Shown here piece by piece: positions 24,147 to 34,626 of a stretch of 64,000 nucleotides of DNA. The notes beneath the pieces are model-generated. The model searched no databases and had not been told where the DNA came from. It saw only the letters and a list, made by a program, of their open reading frames with translations. Both the position numbers and the translations under genes were made by a program. Within the stretch, counting starts at the first letter, position 1, and every line of letters starts with the position of its first letter. Origin of the DNA: Theristus sp. LFF4_11 (Eukaryota; Nematoda; Chromadorea; Monhysterida; Xyalidae); contig JASANC010005033.1 of NCBI GenBank assembly GCA_030248135.1, forward strand, positions 1 to 64,000, given 5' to 3'.

Positions 24147-24320
24147 ATGGAACAATATCACAAGAAACACAAATCGCAACACCATCAGTCACCATTTTTC
24201 GCCGTTTTTGTCGCCGGACTGATATTTTTTCAAGGTTGGGCGGCGTTGATTCGGTCCCTTCCGATTCCGAACACCGAGAATGTTGATTCTATCGACTACT
24301 GCGTCAGAATCTTGTGCAAA
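24147..24320 (+). CDS. Possible first exon of a small secreted or membrane protein (antisense to lectin gene 3' side)
   Basis: An ATG at 24147 opens a frame with a basic and His-rich start (MEQYHKKHKSQHHQSP), a hydrophobic stretch (FFAVFVAGLIFFQGW), then polar residues with two cysteines. It runs into a consensus donor AAAC|GTGAGT at 24320/24321. This pattern fits a signal-anchor exon, but no downstream exon could be joined with confidence and I recognise no family. It may be a chance frame. Confidence 0.3.
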
Positions 24321-24859
24321 CGTGAGTTGGTGCAAAATCAAAACCTGATGTGCATTTTTTTTTGCTTCAACCCCGGTTCGTGCTTGTTGTGCGCGTCGCC
24401 GTGCAGACAGACACTTCTACTTTCAGCAGAAATGGTGATGCTCAACACCTACTTACTGTAGCATCATCGGTTACGTTTCACATAGCATGCTGTTTTATTG
24501 TATCACTATTCTCTGCTGCATTTCTCTCTACGGTATGTTTATTTAGACCTGTCATTTTGTTGGTGTGGAGCTGCGAGAGTACAGATATGCGACAGAAGAG
24601 AACGGTTTCGGAGTTGCCAACAAGAAATGGGGTAATTTAATTTCAACCCAGCCGAATACACATTCGTTCTTCGCACTCACTGTATTCTGCCAGAGAACTG
24701 ACAGGTCTGAAAAACACACTTTATCTGCACGTTGACGAGTGGGTCTTCACTCTTCAGTGTCGCGTGCGTTGTTTTGCGTGTAAGCAGCAGTGGAGTGGTG
24801 CATACTGGGCTGGCGCATAAAAGTGGTGTTACCAAAAAGCTAGATTTCGTTCAACGTAC

Positions 24860-27728
24860 GCTCGCACGCAGCCCCGTAGAACTGCGGCTGGCAGACGCAG
24901 CTACCCGCAGCCCACGGTGCGTTCGCGATGCTGCAGTTGCCCCCGTTATGGCACGTTGCGTTGCCCAGCGCACAGCCGAAAGCACCTTGTGTGAACAGTT
25001 TCGCAATCACAGCAATCACTCAGAAAAGCGTTTTGCCACTAAGAGATAAAGTATGTTTGTTAAAATCCGTCACTTTTTTCGCAGAACACAGAGCATGCGA
25101 AACTTTGAAGTACAGTGAGACGAACAAATGTATCGGGTTGGTTGAAATCTTGCAGTTCAAATCTCGTTCTTTCTTGTTTTGGTGATCTGTATTCAGCGAA
25201 AAAAGTGACAGGTTTAAACAAACATGATGTAGACGCTTTGCTGGCTTGCTGCTAATTTTGGTACGACAGTTTAGTTGACGTTTTTATGTTATGTACTGAA
25301 ACAAACAAAAGCCCTCAGCAGCATTTATAAATTTGCACTACCAATTCTGATTTATAAACTAACGATGTTCGCAGATGTATTTTCGGATTGCATTGCAACC
25401 GTTTGGCGTACTGTCACGGATGTAACCAGTGAGGTGATATTGTCGTGCGCACGGAACGTCGGACGTCTGTGGTGATCCGGCTGAAAAAGAGATCCAATAA
25501 AAAATTCAGCAACATTTCGCACCGAGTGAAAACTATGAACGACTCAGATCGTCTGTTTTCAAGTCCGAATCATTGTGGAAACACAAACACCTACGTAGAT
25601 CCGGAAACTGCTAGTCACACTAATAGGGATTCTAGCGTTTCGTATTCAGTTCATTCGAATTTGGCGGATGGGCTACATAGATTCGCAACGCAAAAGGCCC
25701 ATTCATGTACTCGCGCGCGTTGACGCGCAGGCGTCAGTTTAGTCTGTGAAGCGGCGTACTTTTTTCCTTCATGGATGTGTAGCGAACAACGTTGCGTGAA
25801 GTGTGACGTCAACTCTTCCAGTTCTATGAATAGCGCTTTACGTTTCGGTTGGAAAAAACACCCGTTTATCATGTACACACTCACTAGAATTTCGATTTGG
25901 GATTGGTTTTCACGTGATATATCGGTTCAGCCGAACCGAACGGAAATTCTGATGCTCATGACAAGCGTATGTTTTAGAGCACACTATGATGTCATTTTGG
26001 TAGAATAAATCAAATATAATCTACACACGAAGACATACTGTCCCAAATCGCTGCATCCACGATGCCCCATTGCGGGTAGCCCGTGTCGTAGAGCCAGTTC
26101 TGCTGCCTGTCCTGTTGTATCGTTTGCGTCAGGCCTCTGCTGGCGGTCCGCTCGGCTGCGACCCACGCACTCCCACCGTGGCCAATGGCCGTCTGGCAAC
26201 GACAGTGAAACGAATGATACGAGTTTCGTTGCGGTAGCTGTACTTGATTGTACGCTTGATTTTGTGAGAGTTTACTATCTAGGTTCGCTGATGTTTTACC
26301 CAGACTATAAGATCTGTCTGTGGTAAAAGACCTTCGGCGGCTTGGTGTCAGTCACAGTGACGAGCCAGGGGGCACCGCGGTATGCGTCCACCTGGCGAAA
26401 CCGCAAACAGCAAACTTCATGTATTGATTAGGTGGTATTAAAATTTGTACACGTGTGCGTACAGTATGTGCGTATTACATTCGTTTGTGACTGTGTTTAC
26501 ACCTATTTTTATACGTGCAACCGTGTGATCGAAACGTGGTTTGATTTGATTCAATTCGACACGTGTCAGGCATATAGGCACAAGGAAATCCAGTGTCCAG
26601 ACCAGCAAAGCTGGGCACATGGCAATAAACGTGGTGGTGAATCTGCCGCCGGCTCTGCAGTCTGCGGAAATGTGGTTCCACCACGTTCACGCCAGACCGC
26701 AAAGGAACATTTTGCAAAACAGTGTTGCGAAAAGCCGCAAACGAGCGACCCGTCACGTTCTGCGGCCAGCATTGTAGCACAACGTTTTGGGCACTCACGG
26801 CCTTTGTTGCAGTGTGGCAGCACACCAAGCATGTTTGCCAGCGGCATCCATGAAGCAGTATTTAGTGACCGCGATAGCTATGTTTTAGCACAGCTACGCG
26901 TCACTAAATACTGCTTCATGAATGCGCCTTTAGAGTGTTCCACGACACCGTCCATATGGTGTGTCCGTTACTTAAACACCGAAACATACAGACTTTAAGT
27001 AATTCTGAGATGAGAACAGGTGGGAGTGGGACTTTCTTTCTAGTTCTTTCTGACTTCGTTTCCTGTTATCGGTGCAACCACAATACAACCAGCCATAACC
27101 GAGTACAATTGTGCGTTCTTGCAACGCCATTACCAGCCACGCATTGATAGCATTCAGCGTCTGCACGTTCGGGATCACTGCCAGCCGCGTGTTGTCGGCG
27201 ATCGAACGACAAGCGAGCTTCGCGCTTTCATAATTCATTCTGCCACCGATCGAGTTGTCGTTGAAATACGCGAAACAGCTGTCGTTGTAGGTGAGCATTG
27301 CGTGCGGTGTGTTTGTGGTGAATTCGCTCGGGCACGTCACTGATTGGACGGGCGCTACAACAAAGGCATGTACGGTATAGTCGTGCTCTGACTTATTATA
27401 ATAGGCAATCGGGGATGGTCGGTGATCGCAGGCAATGCATGCTTTCCGCGCAGGACGGACTCGCACCTCCACAGCATGCATCGCACGTGACAACCAGTCA
27501 ATCAGCTGTTTGCCTATAATTTATACCGTTCCACTGTAGCCGACACATGCACAAAAGGAATGCAGATGTTCGTGCAGATGCTGATGCAGAACACCCGTGC
27601 GCAGAGATAAATTTTCAGAGAAATGCAACTGTTAAGTCAACATCACCGTTCAGTAACTTACATTCGTTTAGCGCAAGCAGCAGCCAGAACAGCGCTGCAC
27701 CAATTGTTGTGTGTTGATGGTGAATCAT
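24860..27728 (-). CDS. C-type lectin domain plus EGF-like domain protein (3' end not found)
   Basis: Exons in transcript order: 27662-27728, 27134-27354, 26039-26192, 25364-25480, 24860-24985, all joining in phase. The first exon encodes a signal peptide with core AALFWLLLALNE. The next three encode a C-type lectin domain: TCPSEF, YNDSCFAYF, MNYESAKLACRSI, LNAINAWL, then a strand around SAWVAAERT (WIGL position), NWLYDTGYPQWG, and the closing CNAIRKYICEH. The fifth exon is an EGF-like module: CALGNATCHNGGNCS followed by CVCQPQFYGAACE. That exon ends at a consensus GTACGT donor, so more exons must follow below 24860; none was assigned. A candidate 26-bp exon at 24681-24706 fits the phase but overlaps a dispersed motif. 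The protein is probably secreted or membrane-bound; the ligand is unknown. Confidence 0.75.
26264..26426. repeat. Dispersed repeat shared with the element at 14027-14703
   Basis: The block GATGTTTTACCCAGACTATA through CCTGGCGAAACCGCAAACAG closely matches 14497-14664. It lies between lectin exons 27134-27354 and 26039-26192 on the opposite strand. Non-coding as far as I can see. Confidence 0.6.
26570..26835. other. GC-rich island open in several frames, inside a lectin intron
   Basis: One plus frame and two minus frames stay open across this patch. The minus frames are Cys-rich (VCGFSQHCFAKCSF) and NVTGRSFAAFRN-like; the plus frame also has Cys pairs. No frame can be tied to the lectin exons with confidence. 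It may hold an alternative exon. Confidence 0.25.
26841..26932. repeat. GCATTCATGAAGCAG-family hairpin, best copy
   Basis: CATGAAGCAGTATTTAGTGAC and its complement GTCACTAAATACTGCTTCATG are separated by inverted AGCTA segments, giving a near-perfect 92-bp palindrome. The ends are GCGGCAT and ATGCGCC. Confidence 0.8.
27367..27538. repeat. AATCAGCTGATT-family hairpin just upstream of a lectin exon
   Basis: The inverted arms are a TACGGTATAG-side copy with AATAGGCAATC and a GTCAATCAGCTGTTTGCCTATA copy ending CACTGTA; ATGCATGC motifs lie in the middle. The element ends about 12 bp from the acceptor of exon 27134-27354, so part of the present 3' splice region lies against the insertion. Confidence 0.65.
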
Positions 27729-28059
27729 GTTCATAAACAATGTTTTTTTTTAAAACACAACACATTTCCGCTGCTCACCTTTACTTCTGGAACAATTTTT
27801 CAAATGTTTTTTAAAAAAAGCAAAACGAAACAACAATAACACATCTAAACAACGAGCATCATTGTGGTGTATGCGCTTCACCCAATCACACAAACTAGTT
27901 TCTAGCTCACCTCCCACCCAACCATGAACATGATGCAAAGGTACACGGTGTCGAACAAAAACTAATTGATAGCTTTTTATTGTGCTGACAACTGGTGTGC
28001 CATTATCACTGTGGCGATTGTGGATGTTCCGGCAAACCCTGCGTCCTGTGTATAATTTG

Positions 28060-28296
28060 TACAGTGGCGGCCAAAAGTTTGGAAACCCCTGCGTGCGCTG
28101 CATATCGCGCATTTTTGCGTTAATAGATACTATGCACATAAGCAAATAATTTTGGTTTTTGGAACAAGCAACTGTTGTGTTCATAAAAACAAAGCTAGCA
28201 TGTGTTGGGGAGAGACGCACCTTAAAAGCACGCATATACCACCACACACACGCGCGCGCATGGGGGTTTCCAAACTTGGTTTTGGCCACCACTGTA
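28060..28296. mobile_element. Tc1/mariner-like MITE
   Basis: The left end TACAGTGGCGGCCAAAAGTT continues TTGGAAACCCC, and the right end reads GGGGTTTCCAAACTT then TTGGCCACCACTGTA. They are inverted repeats of about 30 bp bounded by TA, as for Tc1/mariner elements. The 237-bp interior has no transposase. A solo end of the same family (TTTTGGCCGCCACTGTA) lies at 43889-43906. Confidence 0.9.
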
Positions 28297-29231
28297 TGAC
28301 TGATTGATTGTAACTCACGGTTTCGTTCACCAATGCCGAACTATAATGGACCCCAATACCAATACTGTACCTGCGTTGTTTTTAGCATTGTCAAGGCCGT
28401 TTTGTTTAACTTTACGGCACGGTGCTGGTAACATGAAAAATGAATGTATTATTTTATTACAGTTCCGACCAATCATGTCACGGTTATGATTTTGGTTGCC
28501 ATGTGCCTCTGAACGCTACAAAAACGAGTCATGAAAATCATCAATCATAAAAATTTATTGAGTCTCATTGATCGAACCACCCAGATGGCAATTATTGAGG
28601 CTTAATTCTGAACAAGACTGGGATTCATCACGCATCAAAATCATGAGCCAGCTCTGATTTACATATTGATTTTATTCGACACATTGTTGGTGTCAGGCGA
28701 CAACTGTAAGTGGCACCTATGATCAGTTTTGCGGCCACGTTTTCTCGCACCAAAATTCAATCATGTTCAGTTGTTGACAGACTTCCAAAACAGCAAGCGG
28801 ATTCAGAACAATTCTCAACCCTTGCACTGTCATCCGTGCTTGCGTCGTTTCTGCTCTGCTGCAACTTCTGCTCTTTTGGTTGGTGTAGTGCTCTGTGACT
28901 CACTCAGTAGTACAACATTGCAATGCAAATGGTTCTGTCTCACGCACCCACTTTGAGTGATTCTGGCATGGAAAAACGAAACCAACACTACCACTTACTA
29001 ACCAATTGAAAGTGCCATGGACCATTACGACTTTTTAAACAATAGTAAGACAGTTTTAATTATTTATTTCACGAATAAAAAAAGTTGTGTTTTACAAATA
29101 AAAAATTTCAAGCACTAAAAGTCAAAAAGTAAAATAAAATAAAATAATTTTAAACGATCATAAAATAAAGCGACAACTGAATTGAAACAATAAATTTTGT
29201 TGAAAAAACAATCAAATTCACATATAACATT
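28297..29231. other. Intergenic AT-rich sequence between the second lectin and LIN-7
   Basis: No exon with matching splice signals was found on either strand. Short frames are not conserved-looking. Confidence 0.4.
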
Positions 29232-29650
29232 TACCGTATTACCTCTAATAAACCCCCATGGGGGTTTATTTCTTCAGCGACTTCTGGGGATGGGGGTTTA
29301 TTTGGGGGGGGTTTATTTGGAAACCATTTTTAGGGGCGGGCAAAATGGCAAAAATACCTTCCATGACAGGAAGGAAGTCGCAGAAACTTCTACTCTACAT
29401 AGAAACTTCCTTTTACAACAGCCTTTTGTAATGAAATTACCATTAACTCATCCATTTGGTAGCACATTTCATCATTTTCACTGCAACCAGCCACTGAATT
29501 CGCTGGGTATGTGTTTCAAACAGGTTTCCAATAATCCCCCATGGGGGAATATTTTTGGGGGGATTATTTGGAAACTTGTCGAGGGGGTGGGGGTTTATTT
29601 TTGGGGGGGGGGTTTAATTTGGGGGGGGGTTTAATAGAGGTAATACGGTA
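29232..29650. mobile_element. MITE with TACCGTATTACCTCTAATAAA inverted ends, copy 1
   Basis: Left end TACCGTATTACCTCTAATAA and right end TTTAATAGAGGTAATACGGTA are reverse complements, with G-rich GGGGGTTTATTT blocks inside. A second copy lies at 46388-46839. The terminal TA suggests a TA target duplication. Confidence 0.88.
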
Positions 29651-30264
29651 TTTATTTATTTATAACATTAGTTGAAACATGACACAACTCAAGAAGCAAT
29701 TGAAAGCATGAAAATCAATAGCATCAAGAATAACGTAATGAAAAGACAAACCAAGAAACAGATTAAAAAAGCAACGTTTTTTAGGTTTTCCATTTTTTTG
29801 TAACCTTCCAAAACTAGCAGATAAAATGAGACAACAAAAAAATGAAAGCATGCTTATTCAAGAATCCAAACCAAAATATGACCAAAACCTACTGCTTCGG
29901 AGACTGGAGAAACACTACTTTACAGTCACCCAATCACCGAAAACAAAGCCAAATTTTAATTGAGTACCATTTCTCTGCGTACTCTCTCTGCTAGAATGAC
30001 TGAAACAAACTAACCACGCTGTACAGAAAACACAAAAGGGGAAATCTGATGCGTTTACATTTTTGCCACACATTTCTCACACAAGCAATCACGCGTCAAT
30101 CTCCGCAAAGGAACGCTCAATGCGTGAGACAAAACGCAGACAGGTAACGAACTGATCAGTGCTGGAGGGGGTGCGGCCAATATATTGATTGATTGGTCAA
30201 GTTCTGCGTTCAATTTGAATAGCCAATCAGTGCATTGCGTTCAGTTTCAGTCAGTAATACGCTG
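29651..30264. other. Region downstream of LIN-7
   Basis: AT-rich, no exon supported. It should contain the LIN-7 3' UTR on the minus strand just below 30265; I saw no clear AATAAA close to the stop. Confidence 0.4.
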
Positions 30265-33200
30265 CTACCCGGAGCCGGCCGGTTGCGTGCCGGACGCCTG
30301 CTGCTGCTTTGGCTGCGGCCCGGGTGACTGCTGGTTGAACCTGTGAACAAAAGAAACCTTAAATCTGTCCGTATTTAACGGAAGGAAGAACATGGGCAGT
30401 TCGCTTAAAATTTTGTGTGTGTCTGTGTTTGTTTTCATGGCGCTAAGATACTCGGCGTTTTATTCAGTACTATTCGATTTCAGCAACATCCACATTCACA
30501 CCGACGCAAAATACCGTGCTGGCAGTGTCGTGTTGTTTTGGTGGTTGTCGAGAAAAACGGTGGCTGTATGGGCCACTTTGGATCGCTCTTTGTGGCTCCG
30601 TCAGTGGCAAATCAAGAAACACATTCGTCCAAGTTCGCGAATTTTCATAATTAAAAGAATGATCTTTCAGATTCGACAATATTTCCAGATATGGCCAAAT
30701 TCTGAAAACCACTTTCAGCCGACCTGCGTCGTTGCCGTTCGAAGCGTCGCTCCATCTCCTCCAACAGCCGCGGCGTGTATCGCACCACGAGTTTCACGGT
30801 GCCAGTGGCGTTCTTCAGCAGCTCAACGGCGCGCTCGTGGCACTCCGCTTCGACGTTCTGCAACGGCGCAGGGTTTTTTCTTAGTTGCCGCTGCTCCTTG
30901 GTTGGCGTTTTCGGGTTTTCACACAGAAATTCCAAAACTCAATAACAGACTCACTAAAAACCAAAAAATCCGTACACACGCTACAGGCGAAAACTCACCA
31001 GCCAGATTAAATTTTGGAGATCCCTAAATCGGTGGCACAGTGGGGGAGGGTGCAACAAAAAAATCAACAAAACCCGCAGTCGAACTCTAAATTATAAGCT
31101 ATCAGCTGATTGGTTGATGAACACATATGATGCATGGTTTGCGGGAGGCATTTCTCTTGAGTCATGGAGTCTGCCGTGCACGGAATCATCCACCAATCAT
31201 CCACCAATCAGCCTATAATTTCGGGATCGACTGCGAACGACCATCCCAAGGCTCACCACTCCATTGACGGCGATCAATTGGTCGCCCCTTTTTAGGCCAC
31301 CGTGTCGATCCGCGACGCCGCCGGGAATGATACGAGAGATGTAGATCGGCGAATTTTGCTCCTTGCCACCCATCACGTTGAAGCCGAGACCTGCGAAACA
31401 GAAAAATGATTTGAAACGCGAATACCATGGGAAAACAACTGAGGAAAATTGTGAAGGAACAGGGTCATCCTCATACATCATCGGCATTAAAAGGCTTTGT
31501 TAATGAATCAAATATTGTTGCACATGACCATGGTAAAACTACAGTCGAACTGTAAATTATAAAGAATCCGCTAATTGGTTGGTGATCGCGTGATGCATGC
31601 TTTCGGTGCAAACCAAACTCCGCCGCACACAGCAATTTCTGCACAGACAGCATGTATTACGATTACGAGGTCACCAACCAAACAGCTGATTCCCTATAAT
31701 CTAAGAGTTCACTTCGACTGTATAGAAACGTGCAACTGAACATGCCATCACCACCACTGCATTTGGCATGGCCTGCAAGCACAACCACAACCGACCCTCC
31801 TCCGTTTTCGGCAGCTCGATGACGCGCGGGTGTGCGTGGCCCTCAGCGGCGGCAAACGCGGCCACAGTCGCTTTCGCAGTTGCGTTCGCTCGCACCTGAA
31901 TTTCAGAAAAAATCTGTGTTTAGGTAGTCCATGTCTTCTGGATCACGGCGAGATCAGTCGCTGTCGCAGACTAACAGTTGCCTTGCTCAAAAATACTCAT
32001 TCGCCAATCGAGTGTGCAAGGGACAGAGAATGAACAGAATAGCACGAAATAACCAATTAATTTTAAGAAACATTGGGTCTCTGAGCGTCTTTTTTCTTTC
32101 TCAAATTTCGCGCGCTCCTTGCGCCCTGAAAACAGTTGTCACGTGTTTAATCGGCCAAACCGTACCTCCTCTGAGCCGTCGATGTCCACGGTCGCATAGA
32201 CGTGCTCGTAGACTTCGCGGACGGACTGAAAGAAGTCGGACTGGAGCACTTTTTGCAGAGCGGCCAATTTCGGACTGGACACTTCGCCGGCTGCACAGAT
32301 CAAGACAAATCAAGATTATGAGACTGGAAGAAGACGAAGAGAGCTTAAGTGGCGTAATTGGGCTGTTGAGTTTAGCTAAAAGGTGCTTTGGCGTGATAAA
32401 TAGTTGAATTTACAAAACAATCCACGAATTACTGTGGAGTAGCGAACTTTGATAACTGAATAAAACGTTTCTTCAGACACAGACTTTTTTCAAATGGCCA
32501 GCGAATAAAAATAATAGCTAGCTGCCATTTGCCATTTTTATTGTCATTTTTATTGTCAACGAAACCTTGCCATTGGTTCCACGGGATGGTGAGCCGTCCG
32601 TTCCCCAAACCATAGTTGTTCTAGGGGGGGGGGGGGCTGGGGGGCGGCCCCCCCCAAAAATTTTTTCGAATCTATCTCTATCAGACAGGTTTTTTCGGCT
32701 CAGCTATTATCAATCTAAAAAAATTTTCAGCCAGCTGCCTATCTGAAAATTTTTGTCTTCGAAGACATAAAATGAGTCAATTTTTGACCAAAATTGACTA
32801 TTTTTGCTCGTAATTCTTGAAAATTTCGCTAATTTTAGGTAAAATACGCGTTTATACTTGATTTTTAGTGTATTTTTTAGCATTATTTTGTTGTTTTTAT
32901 AGCTTTTTAGCGTTTTAGCTATCTATCTATCAAATTTCAAAATTTTGACCGCCCCCCCAAAAAGTCACATGCCCCCCCCCCCCCAAAATTTTCCAGCTAT
33001 CTATCTCTATCTAGAAAATTTGCTCCAGCTATCTATATCGCCCCCCCCCCTCCCAACACCTCGGCTCTGGAACAACTATGCCCCAAAAACCCACCGGAGT
33101 TTGGTACCTTCGGAGTTCGGGTTTCCGGAATCGGTGGGGGTGGGTGGGAGGTGCTTCAAATATTAAAAAAAGAACTTATGATGTTCCGCTCCGCGGTTTT

Positions 33201-33396
33201 TGCATCAAAAAAACAAGAAAAAAGATTTCGTACTTCTCTGCAGATGGTCCAACAGTTCAATTGCACGCAGCACATCTGAAAAGAACAGCAGTAACTACTT
33301 GGTTCAAAAAAAGTGAAAATCGCGGTGGCGCGCTGATGCGTGCGCCTCTGCTTGCTTACCGCCCTCCAAATTCAACTGTTCTCCTTGCGTGCCCAT
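30265..33396 (-). CDS. lin-7: LIN-7 / Veli scaffold protein (L27 and PDZ domains)
   Basis: Exons in transcript order: 33360-33396, 33234-33275, 32166-32290, 31796-31895, 31257-31390, 30724-30857, 30265-30340 (TAG). All phases agree and give 215 residues, the usual LIN-7 length. The N-terminal L27 region shows [12 protein letters not shown] and [16 protein letters not shown], which dimerises with LIN-2/CASK. The linker [20 protein letters not shown] leads into the PDZ domain with [28 protein letters not shown] and [12 protein letters not shown], ending [19 protein letters not shown]. The last exon is a Gln/Pro-rich tail ([12 protein letters not shown]). Known role: with LIN-2 and LIN-10 it localises receptors and channels at cell junctions or synapses. 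Two donors are of the unusual GTYGGY type. The start Met is the first in the first exon; no other in-frame ATG is close upstream. Confidence 0.95.
31077..31222. repeat. AATCAGCTGATT-family hairpin next to the PDZ exon of LIN-7
   Basis: Starts GCAGTCGAACTCTAAATTAT with TATCAGCTGATTGG and ends CCAATCAGCCTATAATTTCGG. It lies about 35 bp below the donor of exon 31257-31390. Confidence 0.7.
31540..31722. repeat. AATCAGCTGATT-family hairpin, complete copy in a LIN-7 intron
   Basis: The ends TACAGTCGAAC and a degenerate right end closing CGACTGTA are inverted and bounded by TA. Arms include TGTAAATTATA, TTGGTTGGTGATC and the inverted GGTCACCAACCAAACAGCTG. The TA plus CAGT ends suggest a Tc1/mariner-type origin. 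Confidence 0.75.
32611..33080. mobile_element. CATAGTTGTTC-family hAT-like MITE in a LIN-7 intron
   Basis: Ends CATAGTTGTTCTAG and CTGGAACAACTATG are complete, flanked by CCCCAAAC and CCCCAAAA (7 of 8 matching). It sits in the intron between exons 33234-33275 and 32166-32290. Confidence 0.85.
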
Positions 33397-33479
33397 GAAG
33401 CCAATGCCGTCGTTTTCGTTGAGCCAGCCTAGATTGGGTTAGGTTCGAAAAAAAAAATCAGGGGTCGAGCCTAGGGTTG

Positions 33480-33760
33480 TTAAACAAAAATGAAAATTTT
33501 TTTTTTTAAAAAAAAAAGTGATTAAAAAAAAACAAAAATGCCGATTTTTTTTTTTAAAAAAAAAATTCGAAAAATTTTCCTCTAATATGCTCTGAAAACC
33601 TCAATTTTGGCACAATTTTTCGAAAGTTCAACAAAAATTTTCTTTGATTATACCTCGTAAAACCTTTAGCAGTCGATTTTGGGCCGTTTTACCGACTGAT
33701 TTTAGGCTTCGACAACATCTGCGATGAAGTTTTTGAGCGTCCCAAAGCTTAGCCTACCAT
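33480..33760. repeat. Degenerate AT-rich repeat upstream of LIN-7
   Basis: Segments such as CACAATTTTTCGAAAGTTCAACAAAAA and CAGTCGATTTTGGGCCGTTT match 2070-2160, and the opening CTAGGGTTGTTAAACAAAAATG resembles transposon ends seen elsewhere. The LIN-7 promoter should lie between 33397 and here but no motif stands out. Confidence 0.4.
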
Positions 33761-34044
33761 TTCCGATGCAGATAAGGTGACGATTAGCCTCGCAGAGCGT
33801 CCGATTGTGCTCGCTGCACCGTTTGCAAGCGCTACGTTGTCTGGTTGCTGCTTCGTGTCGTGTCGTCGCGACACCATCAGAAGAATTGATCGAATTTCAA
33901 GGCGGTATGTTTGTCTTCACTTTAGCATTAGCTTAGCTGGGGACAATTAGTGACGTTTTGGAGGTCAAAACACAAGAAGAGGCATGGTGACGGTTTGGAA
34001 AAGGGGTAATTGAGGTCACCAAAACAAAATCTGCAAAGTTCCGC

Positions 34045-34626
34045 CATACGGGCAGTACCGTGGGCGGGGGGGGGGGGTGGGGGGGGGTCCCCCCCCCCCG
34101 AGCGCCCCCGACCGCCAGGTGGGGGGCGGGGGGGGGGGCACCGTGCCACCCCCCCCTAAAACCGGGCACCCCCCCCATCGTACCCCCCCCCCTCGAAAAT
34201 TTGGCCGACACCCCCCCCCCCCCCCCATGAAATTTTGTCTGGCGGACACCCCCCCCCCCAAAATTTTCTGCACACCCTAAAATTTTTTTCGAAAATCATG
34301 ATTTTTTGTCTATAAAGTCCATAATATAAGCTGAATATATGATAACTTGACCATCTTCATTGTAATTTCAACGATTTTGCAGCAAGTACTGTATGGTTTT
34401 CCTTCAAAATTTAAGCGAAAAATTATCATGTGGGGGGTGGGGGGGGACCCCCCCCCCGAAGAACATTTTTGAAAAATGCACCCCCCCCATGGGACCCCCC
34501 TGGGGGGGTCCCACGTTACCATAGGTTGGACCCCCCCCTCACTTTTTGGTCAGCACCCCCCCCCCCCACGGTACCATACCCCCCCCCCCTCGAAATTTTT
34601 TTTGGGCCCACGGTACTGCATACGGG
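34045..34626. mobile_element. hAT-like G/C-tract MITE with perfect 8-bp target duplication
   Basis: Inverted ends CAGTACCGTGGGC and GCCCACGGTACTG are flanked on both sides by CATACGGG (34045-34052 and 34619-34626). The interior has long G and C runs and the CCATAATATAAGCTGAATAT segment shared with 38314-38880. No protein-coding content. Confidence 0.85.

Noticed and set aside
27750..28292. 180-codon minus-strand frame
   Set aside because: It covers the Tc1/mariner MITE and flanking AT-rich DNA and has no domain-like content.
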